Source: Dichomitus squalens LYAD-421 SS1 (taxonomy: Eukaryota; Basidiomycota; Agaricomycetes; Polyporales; Polyporaceae). From it: 52,605 nt of DNA. Every line of letters starts with the position of its first letter. Position 1 is the stretch's first letter. Below the pieces are notes generated by a model, which was not told the origin of the DNA, searched no databases, and saw only the letters and a list, made by a program, of their open reading frames with translations. The translations under genes were made by a program, and so were the position numbers. The DNA lies in contig NW_006766948.1 of assembly GCF_000275845.1 (NCBI RefSeq), positions 1 through 52,605 of the forward strand, in the 5' to 3' direction. Positions 1 to 11,868 of this stretch are shown piece after piece.

Positions 1-1268
1 GAGGCAATAAAATCGACGGTGCCTGGCCTGACGCGGGGGGCCCCATCATCGACGCGTCCCGTCACGCTCGCCTCTGCCGTCGATCACTTGGCTCGGTCGC
101 TGATTCGACAGGCACCCGTGCCCTGTCTACGATCGTTGTAGTCTTCGGATCCTGCCAGGGCCAGTGGCTAGCTACGTGCAGACTGCTCCTGCTCACCACA
201 TAGGCTTAAGTCCTTCTCGCCCATAGCTTTCGCTATCAAACGCAACTGTCACCAAAATTCCTCGGGCTCGGCCTCGGCCTCCAAACAGGCAAATCACCGA
301 CCTATGCCAGATCACCTTAATGCACCCGTTTCGTAACCAGCTTTCCACCAACTTCCACCGTGATACGAATAGCACCGCGCGAAGCGCCAGATTACGGAGG
401 TTGGGAACAAGAAGAGGATGAGTGCATTACCGCCTCATTGCCGCCACATTCCCATACATGTTCCTCTTCCCGGGGGATATGCTGAGTATATACACGTCAC
501 CACTACATTTCCATTATGTTCCCTCAATTTCAATCCAGCAGGCTCGATGTCCTGAAGACAAGACTTGAATTTTCGTCAGATAAGGGAGTTATCGGTTGTA
601 GCTTGATCAGATATCGCGGTCACGGCCTTCGACGCGTCCTTGCGCGCGCGATTACATCATGTACACAGCGAGTCTGCCCGCAATAACTACACATACACCA
701 TCGCTGCATACAGCCATCGTCTACCACACCTCATGCCTCTCAAGCCACGGTGGCAAGACTTCACACAATGTTATTGCAAGCACCAATGTTCCAAACAGAT
801 CCACGGATTCGACTTTGTTAGCAAGCAGACCACGACAAACCACGCGCGCACTGATCGCTGACTTGCGGCCACACAGCCAGCCAGCCAACGTGCCGCACTT
901 CAAGTTCAGGCTCCCAATCCAGCCCAGCAAGGCCCTGGAGAACCTTAGCACAGGGTATATGCGCCGGTTGCGCGTGAAGATCGGTCCGTTCCCGCTGACC
1001 TGAGCCGCAGTGGCGCGACCTCTCGGTGAGTACATTTCTCATGGTGTCTGATGACCCAAATGATCTTGATATGCATTGCACATTCGCCTTGACATTGTCG
1101 ATGGTGTCGGGAGACTCAACCTCGAGTGTGGTGGTATATTCAGTGAGACTCACGACATTTTCGTCCCTCCCAGTGCTCCCACTCCGGGCAACTCATCTCG
1201 ACCTTTTTCGCCAGTGTTTGATGATGATCCCGCCTTCTCTGGGCCAGGGGATGACTTGGTTGGCTCTT
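1..1268. other. Gene-poor left edge
   Basis: No credible gene was seen. Open frames here are short, mutually overlapping and resemble no family I know. No repeat or RNA gene was recognised. Confidence 0.5.
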
Positions 1269-2589
1269 TCAGGTCTGATTCTCCTCTGGGACTTGACGGC
1301 GCCGACGTAGGGCAAGAGCTTGTTCCGGCACTTGGCGCGCCTGCATCTCTAGGTTCTTCTCGGTCACCGAGCCCTGTCGACGATGTCGTGGCCTCTCTGC
1401 CACCTGCCCCGGCTCTCTTGGATCTCACCGTTGAAGCAGACTTGTCGACTCTGGTTCAGGCTTTTCACAGGTACGCCGGCGGGACGATCTCCCTCCTTGA
1501 ATTCGTCTTCGTAATCTGATTGTGCGTTCACCAAGAAGGCGCCTGCATATCTTGGGTCGTCCCATGCAGTGCCCTTGGCCTTCCTCTCCCGCTGCATAGC
1601 GACCTGTCAAGAATAGGTGTGTTCATGTGTTACCATCACTTTTGTTTATCAATGCCATCACTCACAGTAACTGCACGGGTGCGCCGGATACTGCGTTGCA
1701 GCCGCGCTGCCTCTGTCTCCCCTTCTACAGCGTCCTCATCCTCTCCCTGGTCTGGTCCGAAGGCATCCTCATCATCTGCCCCACCTTCGCCTGCCTGCCC
1801 CACCTGGACTGCTTGCTCCTTGCGATAAGTCCTGTACTCGCGCGCCATGTATCCGAACTTGGCTGCAAACCGTGCATCAAGGTGAGCATCGAGAATCTTG
1901 CCTAGATAGGGCGCACATTTTGGCTCACACAGTGCACCGGACGCCCGAACAGCATCTCTGAGTGCCGTAAGGCCCTCCGTGTTGACGCGATCTCTTGCAG
2001 ATGCATTCCATTTGCAGCATAGGTACCTCTGACCGGTTGCTGGGTCGAGTGGCCACTCTTCATCCTCACCAGGATAGTCGGGTAAGTATCTTTTGACTAG
2101 TTTCTCAACGCCCGACAGACGCAGATATGTCAAGTTGACCACGTTCTAGATAATAGTATCCTTTTATCTCTATCACATCATCTACATGCACCCGTAAGTA
2201 CTCGCCTTGATTATTTGGCTATTTGCCAGTGCCTCACTCTCGTTGGCCACCGCTTTGCTATCCAGGACTGGTTCCGACGCCAAATTGCCTGTGCCCTCGC
2301 CTGTGTCCTCGCCTGTGCCCTCGCCTGTCCCTATGCCCGCTCTCTCTGCCCTGTCTTCGTTCCCTCCCTCTTCCTCAATGTCCATGACTGCCTCCACGAA
2401 GGCCAACCTGTCCACAACAACCTTCAACTCCGCCCTCAAGGCTTTGTTTTCCTCTAGGAGATAACGCAGAGCCTGCGTCGTTTTCTTGAGGTTTGTCTCA
2501 CATCCGGTACGCACATCTTCGATTTCCTCAATTGCGCCGTTGAGGCGCTGCAGATGTTGACTTGTAGTTGCTCTCCCTGGGTCGGCCAT
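1269..2589 (-). CDS. Hypothetical coiled-coil protein (agaricomycete-type), tentative multi-exon model
   Basis: Start at ATG 2589 (MADPGRATT...). The first exon encodes a helical, coiled-coil-like segment rich in E, K and L, then a low-complexity Gly-Thr-Glu stretch made by 12-bp tandem repeats (about 2287-2330). A second block (about 2145-1666) reads NVVNLTYLRLSGVEKL and then an acidic tail. It joins cleanly, by a 62-bp GT-AG intron (1665-1604), to a third block containing AWDDPRYAGAFL and SDYEDEF. A fourth exon ending near 1269 is a guess. The junction between blocks one and two (about 2210-2146) has no frame-preserving GT-AG solution that I could find, so the gene may be frameshifted or use an unusual intron. 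The layout recalls hypothetical proteins common in Polyporales. Function unknown. Confidence 0.45.
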
Positions 2590-5455
2590 GGTGCATGTGG
2601 CGTGCGGGGAAGGAGAAACGGACAGAGCCCCTGCGCACATTTTTGTCTAGGTTTCGTCTACTGGTCCTAACATCTGCAGACGTCACGGAACGGAGATACG
2701 CTGCTCAGCCTGCAGCTCCTTGCCTACCTCAGCAAGTGTTCTACGATCCGCGCGCAAGCTCAACCCTCCTATGTATCTACCTGATCTGTAGTCCATGATC
2801 AATATATGTCTCCCTTTGAATCACTGGCTTCAACCTATGTCAACGCCGCTAATGCATCGTCGCGCACGAGCTCGTAAAAGGGGTCACTAGCACGCGGGAC
2901 GTCCGGACTGCTCATGCGCGAATATATATTGATTAATAATTGATATGCCATGGTTTATCAAAACCCGCGGATCCTCTTACACTCCAGAATCTTCACGACT
3001 GGGAATGTGCGGGGTACATAGGTAGGAACATGAGCGGAACGTGAGCGGAAGGCAGTTAATGCCTTCACATCCTCTGATCCGGCGGAATGTGGTGGGAACA
3101 CGCTGGGAATGCGGCGGTGATCCGCTCATCCTCTCCTTGTTCCCCAACCTCCGTAATCCGGCGCTTCACGCGGTGAGTGTTGTCTCCTCGAGCAGCATAT
3201 CAACGGTACGCGGTTGTCCTGGCCGGAAGAGCATTGGGTTAGGGTTAAGGCGGCAGATCGTGGCCCAGCTGCAAGACATTGGCAGGCGTGATGTCATAGC
3301 TCACGACCTGTCATGGTCTTTGTCTTTTCGTCAAACGCCTGGGCGAGCACACAGATAAGTCGTCGCTCCTTTCCTTGCATCTCCCGCCATCAAGCTCATC
3401 ACCTGCTCAAAGAAACCCCACCATCGCGGACCTGACTGGTCCAGTTCCTACAGCGGCAAGCAGACTATCTTCATACTCTAGCTGCATTTGACTTCATTGT
3501 AGCGGTGGTTTGTACCATATACCACCAATAACTTGTGCTAATGGGAAGGTACAGTCCATCTGTTTGTGCGCATACAGCAGACCCTAGCCTCACATCGGTG
3601 CTCGGCATCAGGTCCACGGATTTATACCTCAAACACCTTACGACGGGCCTGGCGGACGCGCATGCAGACGTCGTGGATGCGGGAGCAGGTGCATTGAGTT
3701 GCAGAGACGAGCCTGCCAAACTGGTATGTGGATGCGCTCACTGCGGAAGGTGTGTCATCATTGCCTTGCCCTGCAGGTCTGTGCAGCTCGCGCATTGGAC
3801 GCGGTCACGAATAGCAGCTGACGACAGCGGGGTTCGCTCGGTTTGGCCTCAATGGACAGTGCTGTGCCGCCTCACGTGCGCGTCGCTCACCCAGGACGCC
3901 TATGGGGTCATCCAGTGAGACACTCCGAATATCGTTGAGACCTGGCCCTGCCTTATACTACTCCCGCTCCGTGCCGCTCCTAACCCCTCTGACACCTGCG
4001 AGCATAGTGATCGAGATGGCGAAGAAGGCGGAGGAGAGAATCGCACGGGTTGTCAGCGAGACCAAGGGCGTGTGGTGCAAGCGGCGTCGGGAAGACAGTC
4101 TGTCGTATTGTAGTTGGCCCTTGATTCATATCATTTTTCCCAACTTTTGGCGTGTTTCGTGTTGAATTGTCGGACAGCGTGCCTGCAACAGACCCCGCGT
4201 TGACAAAGCACTGCTTGACCATCTATATGATGGTAATGGCATGGGAACTCCCAGCTCGCCTGAAAATCCCTGGCCGAGCAGGCCTATGCATTCCATTGCA
4301 AGCTGATGAGTTATGATGACAGCCCGATACACTATCATGATCACAGAAATTAAGCTCTCATATCTAACGCCAATAGAACACCTATCTCGTCAAGACTAGC
4401 GTTACAATGAAAGCTGATTTAGTCACTCCTTACATTGCCAATACAACCCGCATTACATTGATTTGACATTTTTGCTGATGAACCTCATTTCTTGTTCCCG
4501 TTGTTTTCCAAGAGGTCTGTCGTGTCCCAAACCTCACAGAAAAATATGAATCGCAAGTATGTTGAAGACGAAAGCCTTCCGCGTCGATTGACACTACCTT
4601 TGAGGCACTTTGTGAGGGGGGAGGTGTGTCATCGTCGCTCGAGGGGTTTCGAAGGCGAGCTTGTCGGCTAGTCTTGCTTAGCCCATTACCTCCATCAATG
4701 GCCTCTGAACGCGTCCTGCGTCCTGTGTCCTCGAGAATTGAGCGGCCCTACTCAGGCTCGGACTGGGAGTTACACTCGACTTGGGCGCCATTCCGCAGGG
4801 TATACCTATCATCTCAAGGACCAGAATTGGGCTTGATGGGTAGTAGAGGGCCAGGAGGGAAGGCCATCAAATGACAGGCTGAGCAGAGGGACGCCGGTAA
4901 GTAGAAGCGGGAGGACGCAAACAGGTGGGACTTCGCACGCACGTGACCGGCGCGTCCGCTGATTGGTGGAGCTAGTACGCGTCTCAGCTCGTCCCGTCGC
5001 CGCCATTTCTTTGACATGTCTTGAGCTTAGACAAACTCCGACGTAGGAAATGTACAAGAATCTGCTCCTCAGCAAAAATGTCAAGACCCTCTTTCTCCCA
5101 TCCCCCTCTCTCCCGACGCCCTTCCGCCTCCTAGTCCGATACCTGACATCCGCTGCGTATATGCGCAGCCTCTGATGTCCACTTATCCCGAGTTCCACAC
5201 GATGATATTGATGAGCTGACATTATAGTAAGCATAGTGAATATATGCATGCATCAGTGGCACACTACCAATTTACACTCTGCCAGTGAGTCGCTAGTGAA
5301 CTCCAGACGTGATACCGATAAGGCTTGAAGTTACAATTTATTAGTAGCACTCCGACAGGCTGGTATTGCACGACACTCAATACTCTGCTGTCGAGCCCAG
5401 CTCCCTGCTTCAGACTCCTTCACGCACGCTCCAGTTCATGACATATCGCCCAGTC
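2590..5455. other. Long stretch with no recognisable gene
   Basis: Open frames at about 3535-3918 (plus), 3471-4222 (minus) and 4809-5249 (minus) lack recognisable domains and consistent splice architecture. A short telomere-like motif (gggttagggttaagg) lies at 3237-3251. Nothing else was supported, apart from the last ~100 bp (5351-5455), which match 9655-9745 as described under the duplicated module. Confidence 0.5.
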
Positions 5456-6320
5456 CCAGAGCATTAGTCTCGTGACCAGACGTTCGGAGTGTGAAGCGGA
5501 TGCGAAAAATCGGGGGCATCCGGACACTCGAACGTCTGGTGGCTTTACCTCCGTGACTCCCCGCTCGGTGACCTGTGTGACATATCGACACCCATTTGGG
5601 GCAGTCCGAGAAAGCCCGGGGGCCGCCCTCGTGCGATGTGGCGGCCTGCTATAGATGACCATGCAGTCGCTCGAGCTACTGACCATGAACCCCTTGTGTG
5701 GCGTGCGCTCGTCCACACGTATTGTAGAGCACCCTGCGAGAGATGCATGATATCATTGCTGAGGATGCCTCTTCCCATGATGCCCGCTCCCCTCGAGATT
5801 ACCCGCTACAACCTGTGATGGAATTGACAGGAGTTCGACCACCGCTGGTGATATTACTCTGGTGCTGGACAGAGTGCAGATCTGAGTGATGATACTCCCA
5901 TAGAAGAGAAGGAAACCTCCAAGGGGTACAAGCCCAAGGTGACGGGCATCGGTGGACACGGCGATAGGTGCATCACACTCCTGAATTCAGACGTGTCATG
6001 TTATCAGGTTATGCACACAAAGAGAAGTCACAGTGTATTGCCTATAACAGAGACAGAGGATTACAGGGGAATTGACTGCTTGCAGATATCATAGATAGTG
6101 CAGAGTAGGCTCAGCGCAGCTCAAAGACGGCGGGAGATAAGCATGCAGGCGCGCACGCAAGGACAGCTCGGACTCCCGGAGAGAGGGCAGGGAGGTCACA
6201 TAGGTCACCGAGCGGGGAGTCACGGGGGTAAAGCCACCAGACGTTAAGGTGCTCGGGAACTTCCGATTTTTCGTTCCCGCTTGGAGCTCCGAACGTCTGG
6301 TCACGAGACTACCAGAGCAT
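5456..6320. mobile_element. 847-bp non-autonomous palindromic (MITE-like) element with 9-bp TSD
   Basis: The element body is 5465-6311. Its ends are inverted copies beginning TAGTCTCGTGACCAGACG, and the arms (about 5465-5583 and 6193-6311, ~119 bp) are clearly homologous. Each arm folds on itself: CCAGACGTTCGGAG near its outer edge pairs with CGAACGTCTGG about 55 bp further in, in the left arm at 5477-5541. The direct repeat CCAGAGCAT immediately abuts both ends (5456-5464 and 6312-6320), a 9-bp target-site duplication. No gene is visible inside. The paralogous sequence near 9.7 kb lacks the insertion. Confidence 0.85.
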
Positions 6321-6560
6321 GAGCAATGGATGACTGTACCAGTTGAGTCTGAACATCCTCACACCTATGACTAGATCCAGTGGCCCTCAAGGGACAGTGC
6401 ACCGGAGCCCATGCATCGCAAATGTGAGTTCCACTTTTCGCTTACACGAATCTCAGTGAATTGTCCTGGTAAGAGACTACTATCGGTAAGCCTGTGCTAA
6501 AGGAAAGGACTTTACATGACCTAGGACGACCAGAACAAGTCTGACGCGACAGATCCACAA
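6321..6560 (+). pseudogene. Relic of the 5' end of a membrane-protein gene (paralogue of the 10.4-kb gene)
   Basis: The strip resembles the leader region of the membrane-protein gene near 10.4 kb. A donor-like atcgcaaat|gtgagt (about 6412-6424) matches that at about 9886-9897, and after an acceptor at about 6520-6525 a segment encoding DDQN...DATDPQ matches EDQN...DEKTRQ of the intact copy. The similarity then stops, about 50 bp before the convergent P450 stop codon. The rest of the gene is absent, so this is a truncated duplicate. Together with 5351-5455 it brackets the palindromic element. Confidence 0.6.
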
Positions 6561-6610
6561 GTATGCACACCCACAGCCCCATATACAACCCTCCTGCCGA
6601 CAGCGTGTTT

Positions 6611-8758
6611 TCACGCCGCACCTGTGACTTGGCGCTTCCGGAACATAATCTTCCCCTTCTGGTTAGGGATCACGGAGTTCGCAAAGTACACGTCAGGCGG
6701 CCGTGCGCCGTCTCCATCGATCTTGACATCATAGTTGACCACGATGTACGCGAGCATCGCCTTCAGCTCGTTTGCAGCGAAGAATCGTCCAGGGCTGAGA
6801 TTGGCTATATGTAAGTACCCGGACGGCGGCTGACGTGGGGGCTGGAGCATTGAAAGCCGCGCAACTCACCAAGCATGTCGTCCAACACCAAAAGGCACAT
6901 AACTCGTAGACGTGTTCACAAACTGATGCTTGGTCCCTTCGCCTTCGAGCTCACGCATGCGCGCAAAGCGGAAGGGATCGAATTCGCCGGCATTTGGGTA
7001 GTATTCATCGTCATGATGCATCGGGTAGGAGTTCGCGACTACAAGGGTCCCTGCAGGGATGAGGGTGCCGTCGCTGAGCAGGACATCTTTCAATGCCTTC
7101 CTCCCAACCGACGCTACACAGGCATTGAGCAATGGACATGATAGCTGAGTGAAAGGTGAGAGCAGGGGACATACTCAGACCGATGCCGTTGTACCGCTGG
7201 GACTCCTTCAGGAAGCTGTCGAGCTTCCACATCTTGCCCATCGCAGCCTTCGTCCATCCCTCTACCGCGGTGATTGACTCAACTTCCTCTCGGAGAGGCT
7301 GGATGTAGCCAGGAGCGGCAGCAAGGTGATAAAGTGCTTGGGTCACACTCTGTCGGCGCAGTCAACTCTGCGATTTGTACGTAAACTGGGACACAACACA
7401 CCATCGACGACGTGTGGATAGCTGCGAAGTTGACCAGCAGCACCCGTGCGGCGATGGACTCGTCATCTACGCCTCTCGGAATGGCCTGCTCTATGATCCA
7501 TTGCAGTAGGTCGTTCTGTGAAGCAAGCGGTACGTCCAATTCAGGACTGTGTGATGTGATAGGATGTACGCGAGATGAACGCTAACCGGCTTTCCTGGCC
7601 AGTCTTCGCCAAGACCGTGTTCTTTGATCTTCGCCTTCCTCTCGGTAATGACAGGCCTCAAGTACGGAAGTGCGCGGCGTATCGTCCGCTTGGCATGGCT
7701 CGTCCAAGATGCGACTAAACTGCAAGAGAGCCGTGGTGTCAGATATCACCAAGTCCCGCGAGCAGCTGCAGTATCTTACGGCTTGAAAGCCTTAGGAAAC
7801 AGCTTGAGAAGAAAGCCGTCCCTCACGATGTCCCTCGTCACCGTGACGGCCAGCCTGAGGTACTCTTCGTTGCGGCCTGCAAAGAGTCCTGTGTGTAGCT
7901 ATGGCACTCGTATCTACTGTGCAACTCACATATGGGGAGCCCAACGAAGACGCGATTACTAAGGCGCGCGACGACCTTTTGCACAGTTGGGATGGCATCT
8001 ATGGTGGTCCACTCTGTACTCTCACGTCAGTGTCTCTCCCGCATACTGGCAACAACTCAACAGGAAGAGATGGGACGCACGTACCGTTACCGTGAGTTGG
8101 TATGTACCGCGGCATGGCTGACCGGAGCTCATCGACTACGTCCGGGAGGACCGCGGGCAGGGACCTCGTCAACTTGTCCTTGATGATATCTATATGGTAC
8201 GGATCGTCGTGTGGTTCAGGTCCAAGGATCCAAGTGATTTGAAGGAACTGAAGCAATGCCTCGATGGTAAGCATCGGGCGAGAACATGAGGTCACCGAGG
8301 GAGTGGCGCAACATACATCTTCGGTGCTCTCCAAGAATGAGAGCTCCTCGTCTGGCCGCTTCCTGATCTCATCCAGCAATTGGGGTCCGTTCACGATCAC
8401 CATCCATTGGTCTAGAAGAGCTACCTTGAAGGAGGAGCCTTGAAACTGCGTATTCGCAGCATAAATGGGTTGTCAACGTGCCGTACTACCTGCTGTATAG
8501 ACGCACCTTCTCATAACCTATCTTGAGAATTTGCCTGCTGTTGAGTATGTAACGGAATGCGGACAGGTAGGATAGGATCGGCGCAGAAGGACCACCGAGA
8601 GTTGGGATCTTGTGAATCTGTAGAAAACAAAGCTCGTGAGTCCTCGGCGATACGTAATTACGATCAGAGCATCTCACCGGGTCGTTTCGCCATCGGAACA
8701 AGTATACAGCTGCAAGGACAGCCAAAGCACCGTACAGGGCAGGCGGAAGGTCATACAT
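6611..8758 (-). CDS. Cytochrome P450 monooxygenase (11 exons, 504 aa)
   Basis: Haem-thiolate monooxygenase, expected at the ER membrane with cytochrome P450 reductase. Exons: 8758-8678, 8617-8507, 8445-8317, 8247-8085, 8013-7930, 7876-7780, 7719-7587, 7515-7402, 7349-7175, 7113-6870, 6794-6611; every junction keeps frame. The N-terminus is a membrane anchor (YGALAVLAAVYLFRWR). The ExxR motif is ESQR (FLKESQR). The haem loop FGVGRHACPGR is rebuilt across the last intron, which splits the Cys codon. The I-helix reads NFAAIHTSS, with His where most P450s have an acid, as in fungal ent-kaurene-oxidase-like P450s. Overall it resembles the basidiomycete CYP512-like group (several act on triterpenoids in Ganoderma), but the family assignment is tentative and the substrate unknown. 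The copy at 11.9 kb has the same exon structure. Confidence 0.93.
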
Positions 8759-9654
8759 ATTGAGAGGTGGTAGAATGTTGGGGGGAACGTGAATATATTT
8801 ACCTTGGCTGGGGAAATATGCCGGCTAGCTGGTACGCTATATTGCGCTGCGCCTGACCACGCAGACCTTGTCTCCGCCTTCTGTTTTCCCACAAACTCGA
8901 CGCCGATTCGGGTTCGCGTGGGCTTCCTGAGATATTCTTCCCAGCCCATATGTTTCAACCCCTCAGGGCCGAGCAAGAGCAGACTCGGAGATACTTATGA
9001 TCATACGAAATAAGCAGCCATGTGATGGCCCCACATCCCTGTGATATCTGCAGATGTGTATGACTTCCTTGACAGAACGCACTGAGCCTGATGAGCGTCT
9101 ACTCACCTCACGGGGGATCCCAGGTTCTCGTGCACAGGGAGAGCCAGGACTACTGTTCATACAATGCTAGGTCGTAAGAGCCCTCGGATACGAGTCAAAA
9201 GTCTACTTCAACATGCCAAATGCTCATGTCCGAACACTACACCCCGCAACGATCCAACTCCTCAAATGAAGAGGTTTCTTGAAGAAGCACGGCCGGTTGT
9301 CTGGGATCTCTTCGTGCGGGCATAGAGTCTAAGTCGGAATGACAGGATTTCCTGGGGAATAAGCTAGGTATCGGCGGTGTGAGTTATCGATGGAGTCACC
9401 GTTACAGCGGCGATTGGGGCTATGTCGGGGAGCCACGTGGCTTCTGGCGCCTCGTCGACAGCAAGGGGAGGACCCAGGACCCATTGAGTACTTGCCACCG
9501 TCTACGACGACAATGACTTCGTTCAAGCTTCATACATGACGAGCACCCAACCATCGAGGAGGGAAAGAGCCCCAAGTATGTACTATCCGTGCCATAGCTG
9601 CTGGCGACAAACCCAGCGGCTCTACTAGCTGCGATGACTTACCTTTGGCTTCTA
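8759..9654. other. Intergenic, upstream of the minus-strand P450
   Basis: Contains the 5' flank of the P450 beginning at 8758. No other coding signal, RNA gene or repeat was recognised. Confidence 0.5.
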
Positions 9655-10384
9655 TAGTACCCCGACAGACTGTATTGCACGATACCCAATTCTTCACTGC
9701 TGAGCCCAGCTCCCTTCCTCAAACCCCTTCGCATACACTTCAGTTGTTAACTGCTGGTGGCCCGCTTCCTGAGCACCAACGGCGAGTCACCGTACCTACT
9801 GAGCCTCAACATCCCCCGTACCCGTACCCGTATCCATACGGTCCTCTCCACGTCAATGGCGTTAGCGAACCACAGCTGGTCCATCGCAAATGTGAGTGCA
9901 TCTTGTTTGCGTTGCTGTTTTAGGATCGTCAGAGTGCACGGTCAAGTGCTGATTTGACGGCGGAATCAGCGACCGAATCGCGCTTATGAAACTGGGGTAG
10001 TCAGAGCTTGTAGAGGACTCGACGTGGGTTCCTGCCTATCGAATTGCCTCGGAATCTCACGTCAAAGCGGGCACGAATCCGTTAACCTTGACGACCTCTA
10101 TTCTCGCGTCCTGATCTTCCATAGGATCTGCTTCCAGAATACCTCTGAGCTTGCGTTTGGAGTGTCGCAATGCCTGATGAACTCAAGGGCTAAGGAACCG
10201 GGGGAGTTCCCTATCTTCTCTCGGGCTCGATGGTTCCCCAGGAAGACCGGCCGACCCCGGTCTGCACCTGTTGTCCTCTTCCTCTCTCCGGCCACCCTAC
10301 CGGCGACCGTAGCGCCTTAGGTCGCGATTACGGTCACACCGCGCGGACAACTGGGCACAGATACTTACATACGTACCCCTGCAG
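9655..10384 (+). other. 5' part of duplicated membrane-protein module
   Basis: 9655-9745 is a diverged direct copy of 5351-5440 (shared core ctg.attgcacga.ac.caat, then gagcccagctccct). The frame from about 9645 to 9891 is open and ends PYPYPYPYG...EPQLVHRK at a good donor (t|gtgagt, 9892); it joins in frame to the exon starting at 10385. It has no ATG, so the true start of the gene is unresolved. The implied intron (9892-10384, 493 bp) is far longer than its neighbours and than the ~107-bp equivalent in the relic at 6.4 kb, which suggests an insertion inside it. Confidence 0.5.
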
Positions 10385-11074
10385 GGACACAAGAGGACCA
10401 GAACGAATATGACGAGAAAACGCGTCAGAAAGCCATGGCTGGATTAGTGCAGTCCTGGATGGACAGGTTGCAATTGATCAGCGTCATTGTGCGTCTTCCA
10501 TCTTTTGACCGGTACTCGTCCGCTAACGTCCTTGATGCAATGATAGACAACCTTCTTCGCCGCCATCGAAGCTCAGCTGATTGGCAGCACGACGCCCGAC
10601 GACCCGAAGACGGACTCCATGATCGACCAAGCAGCCAACGCGGCACTTGCAGGCGCGCTGGTCATTCACGTCTTCGCCGCAATCATCTCCTTCCTCGCCG
10701 CGTTCTTCCTCATCCGATACAAGCTCTCTGTGGCGAAGCACGAGGAGCGCAAGGTGGAAGGGGCGACGCACAACGGGGTCGAGACCGTTTCAAGTTCATC
10801 GGTTTGGTCGTCGAACCCGCACCTAGAGCAGGTCGGGCCGTTCCGCCGCGGGCAGCCACCGACGCACCTGCTGGATCATTGCCACTCGCTGTGCATGGGA
10901 CTGTCGGCTGTTGGGTTCGTGCTCGCGATAATGGGTGTTATGTGCTTCGCGTGGTCGCGGATGCCGCTGAGTGCGAGCATCTTCGCGTCTGCATGTTGTG
11001 GAGCGTGTATAGTCTCTGGAGTTGCTGCGATATTCTGGCCTGCTGGATCTATGCATAGGCGCAAATCTGACTGA
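10385..11074 (+). CDS. Small agaricomycete membrane protein, copy A (5' end uncertain)
   Basis: Member of a three-copy family in this window. Exons 10385-10488 and 10547-11074. The first ATG in frame is 10435 (MAGLVQSWMDRLQ), but the upstream frame (EDQNEYDEKTRQKA) aligns with the N-termini of copies B and C, so translation probably begins further upstream. Hydrophobic segments: TTFFAAIEAQL, the longer AGALVIHVFAAIISFLAAFFLI, SVGFVLAIMGVMCFAW-like, and a final alanine/cysteine-rich helix. The intron that splits the HVCAS motif in B and C is missing here, a precise intron loss. It lies 0.8 kb upstream of, and on the same strand as, the P450 at 11869. Function unknown; three or four membrane passes are predicted. 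Confidence 0.75.
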
Positions 11075-11868
11075 GATGGAACATTCGGTATGCCTGTAAG
11101 TCTGAATCAACGGCTCTATAACATGTCAATCACTTGACGACGTTACTCAGCGTTGCTCTACAACACACGTAATCTACATCGTATCGTATTCCTCATATTT
11201 CTATGCTGAATGTTTATTTGAGAAATATTCTATTCGAAGGCCCTTGCCGGGTTCGAAGATTCGAATACCCACGCTGTCCAACGACGACACGTTGAAGTGG
11301 CTATCAACCGTGCTGCTGGAGAGGCATGCTACGGCTCAATGGCAACATACGACTAGGGGCATGCGCCCTCTACGTAAGCTGTGAGTTCTCTGTCCTCGTG
11401 TCATTCGTGATAGCCTTCGAAGCTCATTATCTTCCCATGCACCCCATGCATCTTTTCGTCTTCCATTCTTCGCGTGCACGGTAACTTCAAGTAAGCTCTC
11501 AAGGTTTCATGTGTATGAGAGCGAGTAGTAGCTAGCACCGCCGAGCCTGCGTCCCTATTGGCACATGGGCGGTCTTGTCTGCCATTCTCGCCCTGTCTGA
11601 GTTGGAAGTGGACAGGCTTCTCGGGGAAACGGCTGTACCCCTCGGTGAGTCGCGTCAGATAATTTATGCGCGGCGCACACAGAGAGCGTATGTCTTGCAG
11701 ATGGGAACCGTTTCCGGCCGCTTGTCGCGGGGCCCGGATTGTCTGCATCCGAACATACCGTGAACGTACTCTGCGCTGGAAATGTCCCGCGCTACTCGCA
11801 CATATTGTTCGACTCGGGGCGTCCGCCGACCCCATTTGTCGCATTACTACTGTCGTCAGTCAGCCGCA
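11075..11868. other. Intergenic between membrane protein A and P450
   Basis: Holds the 3' flank of copy A and the promoter side of the plus-strand P450. No other gene is supported. A tRNA-like T-arm string near 11250 is discussed under rejected items. Confidence 0.5.

Noticed and set aside
3237..3251. Telomere or chromosome end
   Set aside because: Only two TTAGGG-like units, surrounded by ordinary sequence.
9818..9840. Regulatory or microsatellite array (cccgta repeats)
   Set aside because: Three units only, explained as an in-frame Pro-Tyr repeat of the membrane-protein leader.
10435..11058. 207-codon alternative frame over membrane protein A
   Set aside because: It runs through the intron and a wrong frame; the spliced frame matches copies B and C.
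11245..11275. tRNA-like T-arm (gggttcgaagattcgaataccc)
   Set aside because: It is a short palindrome; no acceptor, D or anticodon arms can be placed around it.
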